From Gorsachius magnificus (taxonomy: Eukaryota > Chordata > Aves > Pelecaniformes > Ardeidae), in assembly GCA_034008185.1 (NCBI GenBank), contig CM067086.1, positions 33,625,007 through 33,689,006 on the forward strand: DNA of 64,000 bases, written 5' to 3'. Position numbers and translations under genes: made by a program. Of this stretch, positions 15,495 through 27,495 are shown piece by piece. The notes beneath the pieces were generated by a model. That model ran no database searches. It worked only from the letters and a program-made list of their open reading frames with translations, and had not been told where the DNA came from. How positions within the stretch are numbered: position 1 is the first letter of the stretch; each line of letters starts with the position of its first letter.

Positions 15495-15510
15495 AAAAAA
15501 AAAAAAAAAA
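15495..15510 (+). repeat. A16 homopolymer
   Basis: Uninterrupted run of 16 A in intronic sequence. Confidence 0.9.
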
Positions 15511-15638
15511 GTATTGAAATCGGAATCTATTATTTGAGGTCAATGAGATTTATGAATATCTTCATGGTCCACTAACTCAAATCATTCTAAGTATGCACCT
15601 ATATTTTTTCAAGAGCAGTTCTGGAATTCTGAATACAA

Positions 15639-15678
15639 ACATGGGGTATTTATTAGACACATGGGGTATGTATTAAAC
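15639..15678 (+). repeat. 20-bp tandem duplication
   Basis: Two head-to-tail copies of a 20-bp unit beginning ACATGGGGTAT, differing at two positions. Confidence 0.85.
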
Positions 15679-17740
15679 ACAGATTTTTAGTGCTTTCTTA
15701 TTCCGCTAAACTTTAAGCACCCATGCACAATATTTCAGTGTTACTTTGAGTAATAGGTCTTACCATTTTTTACCAATGTCTCTGCTTCGCTTTTGGTTCT
15801 ATATGCCATGTGGCTGTGTATATTGAACTGATGCAGTGCATTTCTGGATGGTTCTACACTGCAAGTCTAGAAACAAAAGCTAGTGAGAATTTTTACCTGC
15901 TAAATAAAAACTTTCAGAAAAAATACCTATAAGAATATACTAATATAATGATACATGAATCCTTGATACCTGCAATGGTGTAATGGTCGGTAATAATATG
16001 CTTGATTGTCTATGGGTTTCTCAAAGTAAAAGTCAGAAGTTGGGCATGGAATTTGTTGCAACGAGATCATAAAAAAAGGCAAGTTATTATTTCTCTTTGT
16101 GTTGTTTTTTTCAACTAAAAAAGAAAATAAGGCTGCAGAAGATGCTGAGCTGAAGCGACAGCAAGCTTAAATTAAAGATGTTGATAGACAAGCTCTAGCA
16201 AATCTTGTTGTAGCAGATTAAGTTACTATCCTCAGCTGTAGAGTCTGCTCCCATCAGAAGTTACTGATCCCAAAAGCAGAACTGGCAGAAGGGAACATGT
16301 GCTGGCACCTGGGCCACTTCAGTGCTAAGACTAGCATCTTAGTTTGGGTCAGATATTACACTGAAATGACCGAGGAACAAGCACTTCTGCTAATTCTGCA
16401 AATGATGAAGTAGAGCAGAGGAGCTAAGCAGGGAAAGGTAAAAAAAAAAAAAGACATTGCCAAGTGTGGCAAGATTTCCCAGAGCTATAGTTGCAATCTA
16501 AATTTCTTCTAAAGTAGCCAGAATCAGATGTGCCACTCATCACAAACCCATTGAAGAATAAAAAACACTCTTGCCAAAAACTGTCAGAAGTACAATACAA
16601 ACTATTAAACAATTAGTAATTAAGTTTAACAGGCACTGATTAGTCATGTTATGTACTTTGAAGACTGAATACTCAATTTCAAATTAGCTTTAAGAAATCA
16701 AGAACTGAGGTTTTTGCATGGAATTTTAATTACCACATGAAGTCCCAACTACAGAAGTTATAAGGAGCACTAACACACGTAATACCAAAAGAACAGCATT
16801 AAATATCTTTCTAAGATTTGACAAGAGTGTGCACTTAAGAGGGAACACAAACTAGCCTACATTTACTACCCAGCCACTTAGGTATGCAGCTGCATTCGTT
16901 AAGTATTTTACAGAAAAGACTTTAAAAATATTGACAGAAGGAGAAACTGTATGGAGTTCTCACCAACAGAAGTCAGAAACTGGCTTAGGGGTTGAAGTAT
17001 GTATAAATTCAAGTTTGCAACTCAAGTTGTTAAATTTTAAAAAAAATATATATGCAAATATTTAATACTTTACTACTACAGAAGTGGTATTTTAGATTTT
17101 ATGCAACCTATTAAGCAAAATTATTGAAATTTGTACTGTGCAGTTATCACCCTAGTACTTTTTATTAGGATTAAACACATACACCACTTCATATGAGGTT
17201 TGTAAATTAAGAACCACCACTGATCAGCTGTGGAAACCCCACTCAAGGCTTCAAAAAGAGCTTGTATGTATTAAGCAGGCCTAACCATTCACTTCTGCAG
17301 ATTGTCCCCTCCCACCCACATTTAACTGAGGTTTTTAGCTTCAAAGATTCCTTTGCTTTTCCAAACAAGTACATAATACAAATTGTAAGTTCAGCATCAT
17401 GCAGACGCATTTATAACATAGGGTCCCCCCCAAGTTTTGCACATTGTCCACTGATCAAAACTGAGCCATCAAGACAGAATCCCAAATGAGACTAAAGATG
17501 ACATTTTTTTAGAGAGGAGTTCACAGTTATTGTATCATCACATTATTGTTATATTATTTTGTTAATCCCTTGATGAGGTTTTCCAGCTCTTCAGTTCCCC
17601 TATTTTTAAAAACAAACAAACCAACCTCCAAAAAACCAGCTTGTTACATGCTGGTAGCCCAGTATCTGGTTGAGATAATCTACCACATTTTCATAGAACA
17701 AATTTCAGTAAGGTGTAACACACATTTTCTGGCTGTTTAG

Positions 17741-18590
17741 AATAGTAAAATAGAAATGTCCTACTGAGTCAAACCAATGGTGCATCAAACCCAGAACTCT
17801 CTGTCTGACAGTGGCAACCAGACATGCTGGTTAGGCATAACTCGCACATCCAGAAGTTCAATTGTTAAAGGACATCAGATGGTACATCCCTGATCATTCA
17901 ATTATGAACCATTAAATATACCTGTCAATGGATCTGCTGCCTGGGAATCTGTGTAACTCTTTTTCTGAACATGCCGATATTGGCTGCCTCCACAAACTCC
18001 CATAGCAATAAATGCCAGTAGTTCACCACCCAGTATGTGAAGCACCAGCTTCTTTTAGCTATTTCATACCTACCATTTTAATCAACTGCATCCAGCATTT
18101 GTAAGGCCCACAGCCTGCATGGCTTGCTTTTTTTTTTTTTCTAAAATTTCCATCACATGCCCTTCCAGCTGAAGAGTTCCAGTCTTTCTAGTCTCTTCTT
18201 GTAAGGCTCCATCCCTTCATTTGTTTTAGTGCCTCCCCCCCCCCCCCTTTTTTTTTTCACTTCTGCTATGTACTTTCTTTAAATGCAGAGACCTGACTTG
18301 TACAAAAGAGTGATGACAGTGGGATTTTGCATAGCTGCAATATGATGTCTTCTGTCATCTTAATGCCTTTCCTGATACATTTACCATTTTGTTGGCTTTC
18401 TGGGCGCCATTCACACTACAGAACGCACAGCAAACTGATAGGATGGTTAAAGATAACTTTCTCGACAGTTCTACAGAAACTAGGAGTCTGGTCCAATTTT
18501 ATTACACTTCACAGACATCTGATCATCCCACCACACACTCACTAAAATTTATTTCTTGAGCTCCTGGCATTGAACTACTCTGCTTTGCAT
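17741..18590 (-). mobile_element. Old CR1/L3-type LINE 3' fragment
   Basis: Read on the minus strand, this stretch keeps the order of landmarks found in the 3' part of amniote CR1/L3 LINEs. On the plus strand these appear as a TACTGAGTCAAACCAATGG-like segment followed by TGACAGTGGC near 17760-17815, GCCTCCACAAACTCCCATAGCAA near 17975, CAGCTGAAGAGTTCCAGTC near 18168, and TTTACCATTTTGTTGGCTTT near 18380. The frame is destroyed by indels and homopolymer growth (T12 near 18128, C13T10 near 18235), so the copy is ancient. Exact ends are uncertain. Confidence 0.55.
18235..18257 (+). repeat. C13-T10 homopolymer junction
   Basis: Thirteen C followed directly by ten T, inside the old LINE copy. Confidence 0.9.
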
Positions 18591-21500
18591 GCTACTAGAT
18601 AATAGTCATCATTATTTCCCATAAAAAGCAATATTCCTGTGTAACTTCACTCTTAGTACAGGAAAATTTCCCACTGAAATAGAAGGGCTATCTTTGAATA
18701 CATCAAAGCTGTAACGAGAGGTAAGAGAACACAAGCACCAGAAGATTTAAAATAGAACCAGGACAGTAGTGCAAAATGAATGAAATGTATACGTACTGTT
18801 TTACAAGCCAATCTTAAGATGCAAGGCAATAATATGACGGGAAAGAGAACACAAAAGGTAATAAGACTTAACAGAGTATAGGAATGCTGTGATCCAACAC
18901 ATGGAATCTTTGTTTCCTTCCCAATATTGTCCATCTTCCCCATTTAGAGAGAAGAGACTGAGAGACTTATGTTTGAAGGTCTGCAGAAGGAAAGACAAGA
19001 AAGTGAGCAACAGAAAAGTTGTCCAAAAAAAGCAGTGGCAAAAATCTAAGAAAAACCAGGAAAGATCTAAGCAAAAACAATATATCATGACTATTCAAAA
19101 TTGATCATATGACTACTCCCTAATAGCAATAAGCTTACTAGTCTAAACAAGACATTGATATAAAAAAAGAAAAAGCTTAACTTAAAAATTACTTCATAAG
19201 CAATAAGCCAAAATAACTCTTAACTAGTGCTTCAAAACATTGTATTAGATGCAGAGTTCTCTTCTTCAGTCAAGAAGAAATAGCTCTTCGTTGCGCTTCA
19301 TTTTACCCTCTCCTTACTTGAAAACTGGCAAAAGCTTAAAGAAAGTAATGACCTACAAAATATGTCAATAGCTTTTTGACCATTCTGTTATCTTAAAACA
19401 ACCCTCAGGATTTTTTCTTTTGGGAGGAAGGACAAGTGACATTTACTTTTTGGATTCCTAGCTTTCCTTGGGATACACTTTCAGTCCTTAATCTTTACAT
19501 GTCGCTTGATGGGCCAATAAAGAGAGAAGACATTCAAATAGTCTAAAAGGTAGAAAAAGTGTCTACCCAACTGTGGAATCCTCAGATTGCCACCTTCTTC
19601 CTCTTTCCACTGAAGCCAGGTAACTTGCCCCTTCAGAATTCCAGCTAGCCCCTCATCATATGGGCTTGAAGCAACACACTTTGTCAGGAAGTGGTTGATG
19701 ACAATAGTTAAACAAAGTCTTGAGAGAAGATCACAACACACACTAGATGAATAGTCTACGAATAGGCAAGAATTAAATTCATAATTCAGTAGAAAAAGTC
19801 TGCAAATCTAATAAGAACTTAGGCTCAAATGGATTTTTAGTGCTGCTTATACTCTTCAAAAAATAAAGATGCGAAACAGACTATTCCACCAGTCAAAACC
19901 AAAACCAATACTGCTGGGCTCATAAGTCAGTCAGCCCAACAAGACAATGCCAAGCTGATCAGCTTTTACCTCACTTTACTCTAAGACACTGTGCTAATTC
20001 CTCCCAGTAATTAGGTTACTAATTTAGAACACATCTTGATTACTTGAAAAAAAATGAAATGGTAAGAGCTTACATTTTGTTGGTTTTAATTATCCTAAAA
20101 TCACCACCTTTAAATACACACATCCAGTTCCATTTCAACTCACTTCCCTTCTGTCCTGCATTTGAGAACTTCTAACACCGTTCACACAAAATGTAAATGC
20201 CATCACATAGTGGCACAAAGCAATTCCATCCCCACTTGATCCTACAGGAACTGATTCTGCAGAAACCACGTGATGTCCACTAATGCTATATTCTCCCACT
20301 AACACAGGACTAAGTTTGTCTGCTGACATCATATGCCCTTTCAGACATCGGGAAGAAGAGAATTGCTCTCTGAAAACAGGGATATGCATACGCAAGAAGT
20401 GCAATCAATATAATCCAAACCCTCATCTGTGAAATCTCTGGATGCTTAACCCGAAAGCATGAGCTTTGCCTTCAGAGATGAGAGAACATTTAGAAAATTC
20501 AGAGGAATTAGCAACACATTCTCTTAGCCACTACAAGACATGCGGTTAATGTCTATGGTGCACAATGCAGTTATCTGTAACACAGTTTTTCTACAAAAGA
20601 AATTTTAATTTTCTTAGCCAAGGTGCACTACATTAATCCATGATTAATCTATCTCAAGTTTCATTAACAGTAGCTGACAAGTCACCAGCAATTTGATAAA
20701 ACAAGTCAAACAAGGGTGACCACAAGTTCTCAACCACAACACTGCAGGGACACTGCATGATCTGATATTAAGGTGAAAAGCCTTAGCTTTACGCACAGAG
20801 ATGCATAAAAACCAAAAAGCTGTCATGATATCTGCTGTGCTGAAGAATTTAACTCAGTACCACAACCACCATGCAGAAAAACACACTTCCCTCCCTAAAC
20901 AACTTCTCTGCCATACTGAAGACCAGCTTCTAAATAAGTGATTAATAGTGAAGGCATTACCGAAACATACTACCTTCATTGACCTTAATTGTGAAGATCA
21001 TCCCAGTTAAAAAACACTTGGGTTTACATTTGAAGACTCAAATGAGAGCTGACTCTGCTGACCTCTGCCACCCAAACCAAGATCAAGATTTGGTTCCAGC
21101 AAAATGGACAGGTGATGGGAAACATCAAAAGGGAAGTAATTTCTCTCAATAGTGTTTTTACCAAGGCATCATACCAGCTATATTCTACCTGCCTTAAACC
21201 TTGAACAAGGTGAATTTTTAAAGTTTCATTACTCTTCTGTATACACCTCATTAAACGCAAGTCCCTCCTGTGCCATCACGCTGCTAACAACAGCTCACAC
21301 ATGTATCACCGGCAATCTTTATAATATATTCTTGGAATGAGAAGTGACTCTTTTAGGCACTAGTATACATTGTTCTCCTCTGATCACACACATTTGTACT
21401 CAGAACTCCACTCAGTACTACTGGTACCTAAATGAATAGTTCTTTTCCAGCCCCTCCTTCCTGACTTTAAAAATATACACTTACCCTTGGAAACAGACTT

Positions 21501-23763
21501 GGAATGTATACAGCCACCTCCCAGCGCCACTGCCAGGTCAAAGAGCAGCTGCTGAGGTTGCACTGAGACTTCCCGGTTATCAAAGGTTTTTAGTTTTGCT
21601 GAATTCAACTTTTTAGAGAGCTTGAAGATACCACTGAGCAACTTCACACTGACTATTTATATACCTGTTGATGCACATACACAGGTATGTGCTTTAGATG
21701 CTAACATACTGACTATTACCACACTTGAGTACTCCTAATACCTTTTTTAAAGGACCACTTAACTGTCCTATCACTTTTAATATATCCTTACCAGAAATAG
21801 TTCCTGGTTCTAAACTACTTTTTCTCCCATAAAAAAACATTTGAGAGTCTTCTGAATCATCTGTTAGGGGCAAATAACCAAGTATCACCTTCCAACAGTT
21901 TCCCCAGGAGATGAATCCTGATGCAAGACAAAAATGAAACTTATGGTTGGGTTTCTATCTTACTTTGCTGAAGAACTATCTTTTTCCAGAATTTCTATCT
22001 ATTATATCATCTATTCTTTTGTTAGAACTGTGTGGGAGATGAGGAATTTATTTTCTATGCCGATAAAGTATAGTGAATTCAGATAATAAAGTTTATGATT
22101 AACAACCATGAGCTGCACTGTCACATGTATCAACTGTCAAGGCTTTTCTCTGTTCCTAGGGAAGAAATCTAAAAAATGAAAGACTAGAGGCAAAATCAAG
22201 TATTAAAAACGTTAACATGAAATCATATTAACTCTTTCTTACTCATTATTTTTCTTTAAAAGACAATTATGGCCAACCAGAAGAGATACATGATGCAATG
22301 GGCAAATCATTTAAGGAAACAGAAGGCATGAAGGTGATCTTTATGTAACAGAAAATTATTATAGGTATGTTGAAACAATTACATTCTTTTTATGTAATAA
22401 TATTGGCTTCTTATTAGAAAGCAGGATTAGATTCATGGGAGAATCTAAACACCATGCCACCTATTAAACTCCACAACCCACAGATGAGCAACCAAGCTCC
22501 ACTCCACAATGAAAAGGGCACAGTACAGATGCTGTTCAAATGTCTACAGGAGTAGGAACTGGCCAAGTCAGCCAAGAGTAAACAAAGAGAAAGATCAGAG
22601 ATTTAAGGCTCCAGAATTTCATACCATGCTAGGAGAAAAAAAAAAAAGAAAAAAAAATCCCTTTGATCTACTCTTTCAACACTTGGCCTGCAACAAGAGA
22701 CCTAGGTTCAAATCATCAATTTATACTTGATCATGCTTCTTGCCAGCCAGTCCCTGTGCTACAAACCCCATTTTCTACCTTCCCAAGTGAACATGACTCC
22801 TCAAAAATGAAACTGGCTGCTGCCTGGAAGCACCTCACACCCAAACACCCAGTGACCTGGCAGTTAAAGAATTCCCTTTGGGAACTGACAGACAGGGGTT
22901 TCAATTTCACCCAAAAAGCAGAGAGATTTCAACCCAAATCTCAACATACTGGACAGGTACTCAACCGTTTACCCATCTGTAAAGAAATGCAACATCACAT
23001 CCTTTTTCTGCTAAAAAAAAAGTGTGCAAGATTAGGCCTTTCTGTGTTTTCTGCTTCACAGAATAGAAGCATTCCTTGTACAATTGTGCATTCCTAATGG
23101 TATCACTGTTTGCTTTCTAATTTAACTGATGCAAGCTTTGAGGGTTACAGCATTTTCTTCTTGCCACGCAGCTATGTATTAGTATGCAATTAGACACCCT
23201 TGCAGTATAAAAAAAAAAAGTCTTTACCAATAGACAGACACAGTTTATCACCTCCGGTTACAAAAAAAACCAAACAAACAAACAACAAAACAAAATCCAG
23301 AAGTTACATTAAAATAGCCTGGTACATCAATTACTTACGTAGTTGTAATTTCCTCTTTTTGTTTAGAGTTCTGCTTCATCCTTTAAACTGGACTATACTC
23401 AAAACCTTTTGTCATATAGCTATATTAGGAATGTTGAAAGGAGGATGAGTACATAAAATGCTTTTGTCAGAATTGCTGTATTGAAGAAAGTTCTGAAGTA
23501 CATATCTGATTTTAAACCACAGTATAAACTGTTTCCACCAAATGAGCCTTCTATCACAGATATACTGGCAAACCTTTTCAAATATACAAACGCCTCTCTT
23601 TGCCCGTTAATAAAAGGAAAACAATACAGCAGTACTTAATTAATATTTACAAAAAGTCTTGAGGTTTTCTGATGAATAACCAAAGCAGTAATTACTTGAG
23701 TGTTCCAAATACCATAATGTCAAGCCTTTCTGCAATACGACCTGTCACATTAAGAAAGTATTT

Positions 23764-23779
23764 AAAAAAAAAAAAAAAA
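23764..23779 (+). repeat. A16 homopolymer
   Basis: Uninterrupted run of 16 A in intronic sequence. Confidence 0.9.
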
Positions 23780-23932
23780 GCCAGTTGCTAGGACATTTAA
23801 GAATTTTAACCATGACATATGAATACAAATATAAATCCTGTTTAGAAGTAGCAGATTGTTTGATATCTTAACTTTCAGTGTTCTAAAAGCCTAACACTAA
23901 CAGGAATGCACTTAATCAAAAGTGCAAACTGC

Positions 23933-23952
23933 AAAAAAAAAAAAAAAAAAAA
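23933..23952 (+). repeat. A20 homopolymer
   Basis: Uninterrupted run of 20 A in intronic sequence. Confidence 0.95.
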
Positions 23953-25760
23953 GCAGCTTGAACAGGTAGTTACAACTGTTAGCATTTGATGTTAAGACCC
24001 AGTCTCTGAGGAGACATAACAGAATTTGCATCTAAAAACATCACCAGATTTTTTTAAAGGCTACAACTTCAAACTATAGCAAGAGCTTTTAATTAAAAAG
24101 CAGCAAATGGAAGCATTATGAAAATATAATTATTTACATGTGGAAATATATGTGGTCGCATATGAACTTCAGACTACATTAAGCTTTCCGTGCCCATAAT
24201 CCTCAGTATGAATGCTAACCTCTACAGTGCAGTTTTACTACTTCACATCACATATTGCTGTGGTAACTAAAGATACCCAACACCCCTCAACGGTTTGAGT
24301 AACTCCTGCAGATTCCTAAGGTGGCTAAATCAGCCTAGTGAAGAAATATTTTTATTTACATTTCTCAGTAAGTTCAGATCTTTTGAAAGGAGATTTCATA
24401 AAAACTAAATAAAACTATCATCTTCAGTATCACCTAATTCTATACAGCAAAAATTACCGTCCACTGCTATTCCACATGTTGCAAGGCAACGTGACACACA
24501 TTGGAAAGATGTAAAATCTGAAAGAACTACTCTGAAATGAGTTAAGTGATCATGTATTAACATCTAACTCTGTATTACTTTATTAACAGTAACGTTAATT
24601 AATCTCAACATTCTAGTACACTGCTTCACAAAGTGCTGCAATATAAATATTGATGCCTTGTTAAACCATCTACAATACTAACCATCACTTAAGCTTTTAA
24701 CACGTCAAATACTGAGGTTTTCTGGATCACAGCGTGTTGGAAAACAGTTCATGTGTGTATAAAACAGCCAGACTCTTAATGTGTTGGACACTTATATTTG
24801 TAACAACAGCTCTAAGACGATTATATGAAAAAAAAAAGATGTACCGTTTGCAAAAATTCAGAGGACAGATTAAAAATAAGATATTGCAGGCTCGGATGCC
24901 TAATTAAAGACAATTCAAAGCTACCCTATTTTTAACAAGTTCAGGAAAAACACCTCAATCCTCCAAAAAAACAGACAGGTCCCTTTAAGGCACATGAAGC
25001 TGTGCACTGAAGCAACAGCCACTTAGGAAAACACCACCACCAGCTACTTCTTAGAAGTTTAACTGCAGTCATCGATGTATCATTGCTTACAGGGAACGCA
25101 AGTATTTCGTTCTAGTAAGTGACCTACGGAGCTAGTTTATGCCCAAATAGTTCCACTGTAGAGGCTTTAAGAATTACCTTTCAAAAGAAAAAACCCTCAC
25201 GGCACTAGCTGACATTTACCCCTTTAATATTCCTCCTTAAGTTGTTTTTCAGGGATCTGTCCCATGTGAGGCGTCTAAGAATATTATTGCCTTAGACAGT
25301 TTTCTAGCTTTAATACGTTTTTCAAAAAGGCCAAATACAAGTTTATTTAATGTTCCTGCGCGGTCTGCCTTAGGAAGCTCAGGGTATTCTTTGTTGCTTG
25401 CCTGTACAGTCTCTGCCACAGCACGGCCCCGGCCCCTCCGTCGGGAAAGCCCCGCCACCGCAAGAATTTGATCAGCACAGGCTTTCCGAAAACCAAGCCG
25501 TCCCGAGCCAGCCCGCGCCTTAAGCTCGGGCTTGCTGCAAACCACGCTGGGAGCCGCTCGCACTCAGCCTACCCTCACCCAGCCCCGCAGAGCTCCACAA
25601 ACCGGGACAGAGCGATCGCTTCACAGGACCGCCCGCAGACGGGGAAAAAAAGCCTCCGGTTTCTCCCCGCATTAAAACGCGGACACCCACCCACACAATC
25701 AGGCAGAGAAAGCGCACAGCCGAGTACGGGAGGGTTCTCTCACAACTTCTGGGCCTAAGC

Positions 25761-25902
25761 TCCCAGCGCCTGCCCGGCAGGCACCCCCGAGGGAACGGGG
25801 CCGCCGGAGCGGCTCTCAGGGGCCCCCCCCGGCAGCGGCGCCGGCCGGGCCCCCCCCCTCCCAGCGCCTGCCCGCCAGGCCCCCCCGAGGGAACGGGGCC
25901 GC
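25761..25902. repeat. 98-bp-period direct repeat in CpG island
   Basis: A segment of about 44 bp, beginning TCCCAGCGCCTGCCC and ending GGGAACGGGGCCG, occurs at 25761-25804 and again at 25859-25902 with only a few differences. It lies just inside the presumed first intron. Confidence 0.85.
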
Positions 25903-25992
25903 GGGGAAGGCTCCCCGGCGAGCCAGAGCTGGCGGCTCCGCGGCGGGACCTGTTGCTCACACGGCGGGCGCGGGAACGGGGGCTGCGCTCAC

Positions 25993-26240
25993 CGTCCTTC
26001 CTCCGCCGCCGCTGACACGCTCCGGCCCAAGCCGCCGGCTGGAAGTCACGACCGCCCGCACCCCGCGGCGCCTCCCCGCCGAGCCCGCGGAGCCACCCGG
26101 CCGCAGCCCCCGCAGAGCTGCGCAGCCGCCGCCGCGCCCGGCCCGGCCCTGCCCCCTCGCCCGCTCCAGCGCCGGCCACCAGGCCCAGGCGCGGGGCCGC
26201 CCCCACAGCCGCCCCCGCCGCCCGACGGGACGGGGCGGGG
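25993..26240 (-). other. PALS1: Candidate PALS1 non-coding exon 1
   Basis: On the minus strand the sequence GAAGGACG is followed by GTGAGC, a strong donor with the cut between 25993 and 25992. The bases upstream are CpG-rich and lead back to the GC boxes near 26230, so this looks like a 5' untranslated first exon. The right edge (start site) cannot be read from sequence and is approximate. I see no convincing start codon that must be used here, which agrees with a start codon in a later exon. The alternative is that another donor in the island is used. Confidence 0.45.
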
Positions 26241-26243
26241 CGG
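26229..26243. promoter_or_regulatory. Tandem GC boxes (Sp1/KLF type)
   Basis: GGACGGGGCGGGGCGGG contains overlapping GGGGCGGGG-type boxes on the plus strand. They are placed just upstream of the candidate minus-strand first exon. Confidence 0.5.
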
Positions 26244-26254
26244 GCTGAGCGCTC

Positions 26255-26270
26255 GCGCCCTCTGCTGGCC
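26255..26270 (-). promoter_or_regulatory. CTCF-like motif, reverse orientation
   Basis: The minus strand reads GGCCAGCAGAGGGCGC, a near-perfect match to the CTCF core (CCASYAGRGGGCRC). It lies in the promoter island, next to the GC boxes. Confidence 0.55.
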
Positions 26271-26280
26271 GGGCGGCGCG

Positions 26281-26328
26281 GGGCTGCCCCAGGGCCCGCA
26301 GTCGGGGCTGCCCCAGGGCCCGCAGTCA
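26281..26328. repeat. 24-bp tandem duplication
   Basis: Two adjacent copies of a 24-bp GC-rich unit starting GGGCTGCCCCAGGG and differing only at the last base, at the upstream edge of the promoter. Confidence 0.9.
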
Positions 26329-26559
26329 GGGCCGCGGGGGGCGGGCCGGCCTTTCCGCAGCTCTCGTTGAGGGGCCGGGGAGGACGCAGAAGCCACGGCA
26401 CTGTCCCCATGCCTCCCCCCTCCCCCAGGCGTGTCCCATCTCTCTACCACAGTGCTCGCTGCACCCCGGAGAGGCGCCTCCACGGGAGCCCCCGTGCCCT
26501 GAAGAGAGCTGGCTTGCCTGTCCGGGCTCCCCCCCCGCTGCCTCCTCCTGCCCCTCTTC

Positions 26560-27172
26560 TGCTGCCTGCTGAGGCTGGTGTGTGCCCTGGCCGCTCCGTG
26601 CCACTGCAGCCCCTTTCTCCTCCACCCTTCCGCATCATCCCCCCGTTCTCCCTGTACTGCTGCTGAAGCTGCAACCCAAGCTTGAAAGCCACAGCCGGGC
26701 TGGGGCCTGTGGTAAGACGAAAAATGTTTACTCTCACCCGAGAGGTCACCTTTGGGAGAGCGGAGCGGGGAGGTTGAGGCACAGAAGGTGCCCAGAACAC
26801 AGTGTCTGTAGGAATGAAGGAAACTGAGCATTAAAAGTAGTTTTACCAGGCTGGTTGTATCCATGGCCGTGTTTTACAGGACCAGGGAAACAATCTTCCT
26901 TGCTGCAGTTTGGCATAACTTTGAGCTGAAAACTGCATTCCCACCCCTGGTTTTTCAGGCTAGCCATGCCTAGATCATTGCCTGGGGCATTAGAAGAAAC
27001 GTTCCACTAACAAAACCAGAAAAAAAAAGGCTTGCTTAAATCACTAAAAAGTCCTAAAGAGAAACCTGCTTTAGTCTATCTCTCCTTGCTTAATTTTAAC
27101 CATTTATAAACCTGTGTCATTTAACTCCGTACCATTCTCCATAGTAAAATCCAGATGCAGAGTTTCAACTTC
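26560..27172. other. Spacer between CpG island and GARIN2 3' end
   Basis: The plus strand has a good donor (GTG then GTAAGA, cut after 26711) leading away from the island, so a divergent transcript is possible. No protein-coding exon is recognised. A TATAAA on the minus strand near 27103 could act as a variant polyadenylation signal for the tentative last GARIN2 exon. Confidence 0.3.
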
Positions 27173-27495
27173 CTATAATTTTACCCTACACCATGTTTTC
27201 TTTGGGTCCTTTCTAAAGATAGATACGCAGTCCAATTTTATAAGTCCTAAAACCAGATCCCGTGGCTTTCTTTTCTTACCGTGTGAAAAGGCCTGATGAC
27301 CTGACGCTAACGAACGTCCTGCCCAGCTACCTGCAGAGGAAACTCTCAACGCATTCATACCATGGTTCAGACTCCCCAGGATGGCTTTTTGGTTGCTGTT
27401 TTCAGGGCAGCAATGCCTTGTAACTGCACTTAACCAGCTATTTCTGTTCTGACCATTAACAAGGGTCTTTGCATCAAGTGAGCAAAACTGCAGCA
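27173..27495 (-). CDS. GARIN2: Tentative last exon of GARIN2
   Basis: On the minus strand a strong acceptor (TTTGTATTTCTTGCAG) ends at 27496. It is followed by 107 open codons to a TAG at 27175-27173. The exon opens with two bases that would complete a codon begun in the tentative exon at 30927-30769, whose donor has the matching phase. The predicted tail is basic, with a KKRKPRD cluster. I recognise no domain. A donor-like ACG|GTAAGA near 27280 could instead split this exon. The evidence is splice signals, open length and phase only. It could be untranslated sequence or chance. Confidence 0.3.

Larger units (their letters stand above)
1..25992 (-). other. PALS1: Presumed PALS1 (MPP5) intron 1
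   Basis: About 26 kb of AT-rich sequence with no open frame that I can assign to a protein. It lies directly downstream, on the minus strand, of a CpG-island promoter with a good splice donor at its edge. PALS1 follows GARIN2 in the same orientation in other amniotes and, as I recall, has a long 5' intron, so this is read as its first intron. I looked for the PALS1 start exon and its L27, PDZ, SH3 and guanylate-kinase coding segments and saw none, so they would lie to the left of the window. Apart from the old LINE copy, homopolymer tracts, a GC-rich block and motif candidates listed separately, I see nothing specific. The assignment is inference from gene order. Confidence 0.5.
25385..26560. 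promoter_or_regulatory. PALS1: CpG island, presumed PALS1 promoter
   Basis: A sharply bounded stretch of about 1.2 kb, dense in CpG, in otherwise AT-rich DNA. Stop codons are so scarce that long frames appear on both strands. It contains GC boxes (GGGGCGGGGCGGG near 26232), no obvious TATA box, a CTCF-like site and a minus-strand splice donor at its left side, all typical of a housekeeping vertebrate promoter. Its place, downstream of GARIN2 on the minus strand, fits the PALS1 (MPP5) start. PALS1 is a MAGUK scaffold of the Crumbs apical polarity complex. No PALS1 protein sequence is visible in the window, so the gene name is inferred from synteny only. Confidence 0.7.

Noticed and set aside
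22660..22990. Possible tRNA-derived SINE (GGTTCAAATC-like B box near 22707)
   Set aside because: Only the B-box-like word is present. I could not find an A box, a tail or a repeat body.
25520..26864. Long minus-strand frames of 296 and 272 codons in the CpG island
   Set aside because: High GC removes stop codons in all frames. The translations are Arg/Gly/Ala/Pro-rich without domain features, overlap each other in different frames and cross the candidate splice donor.
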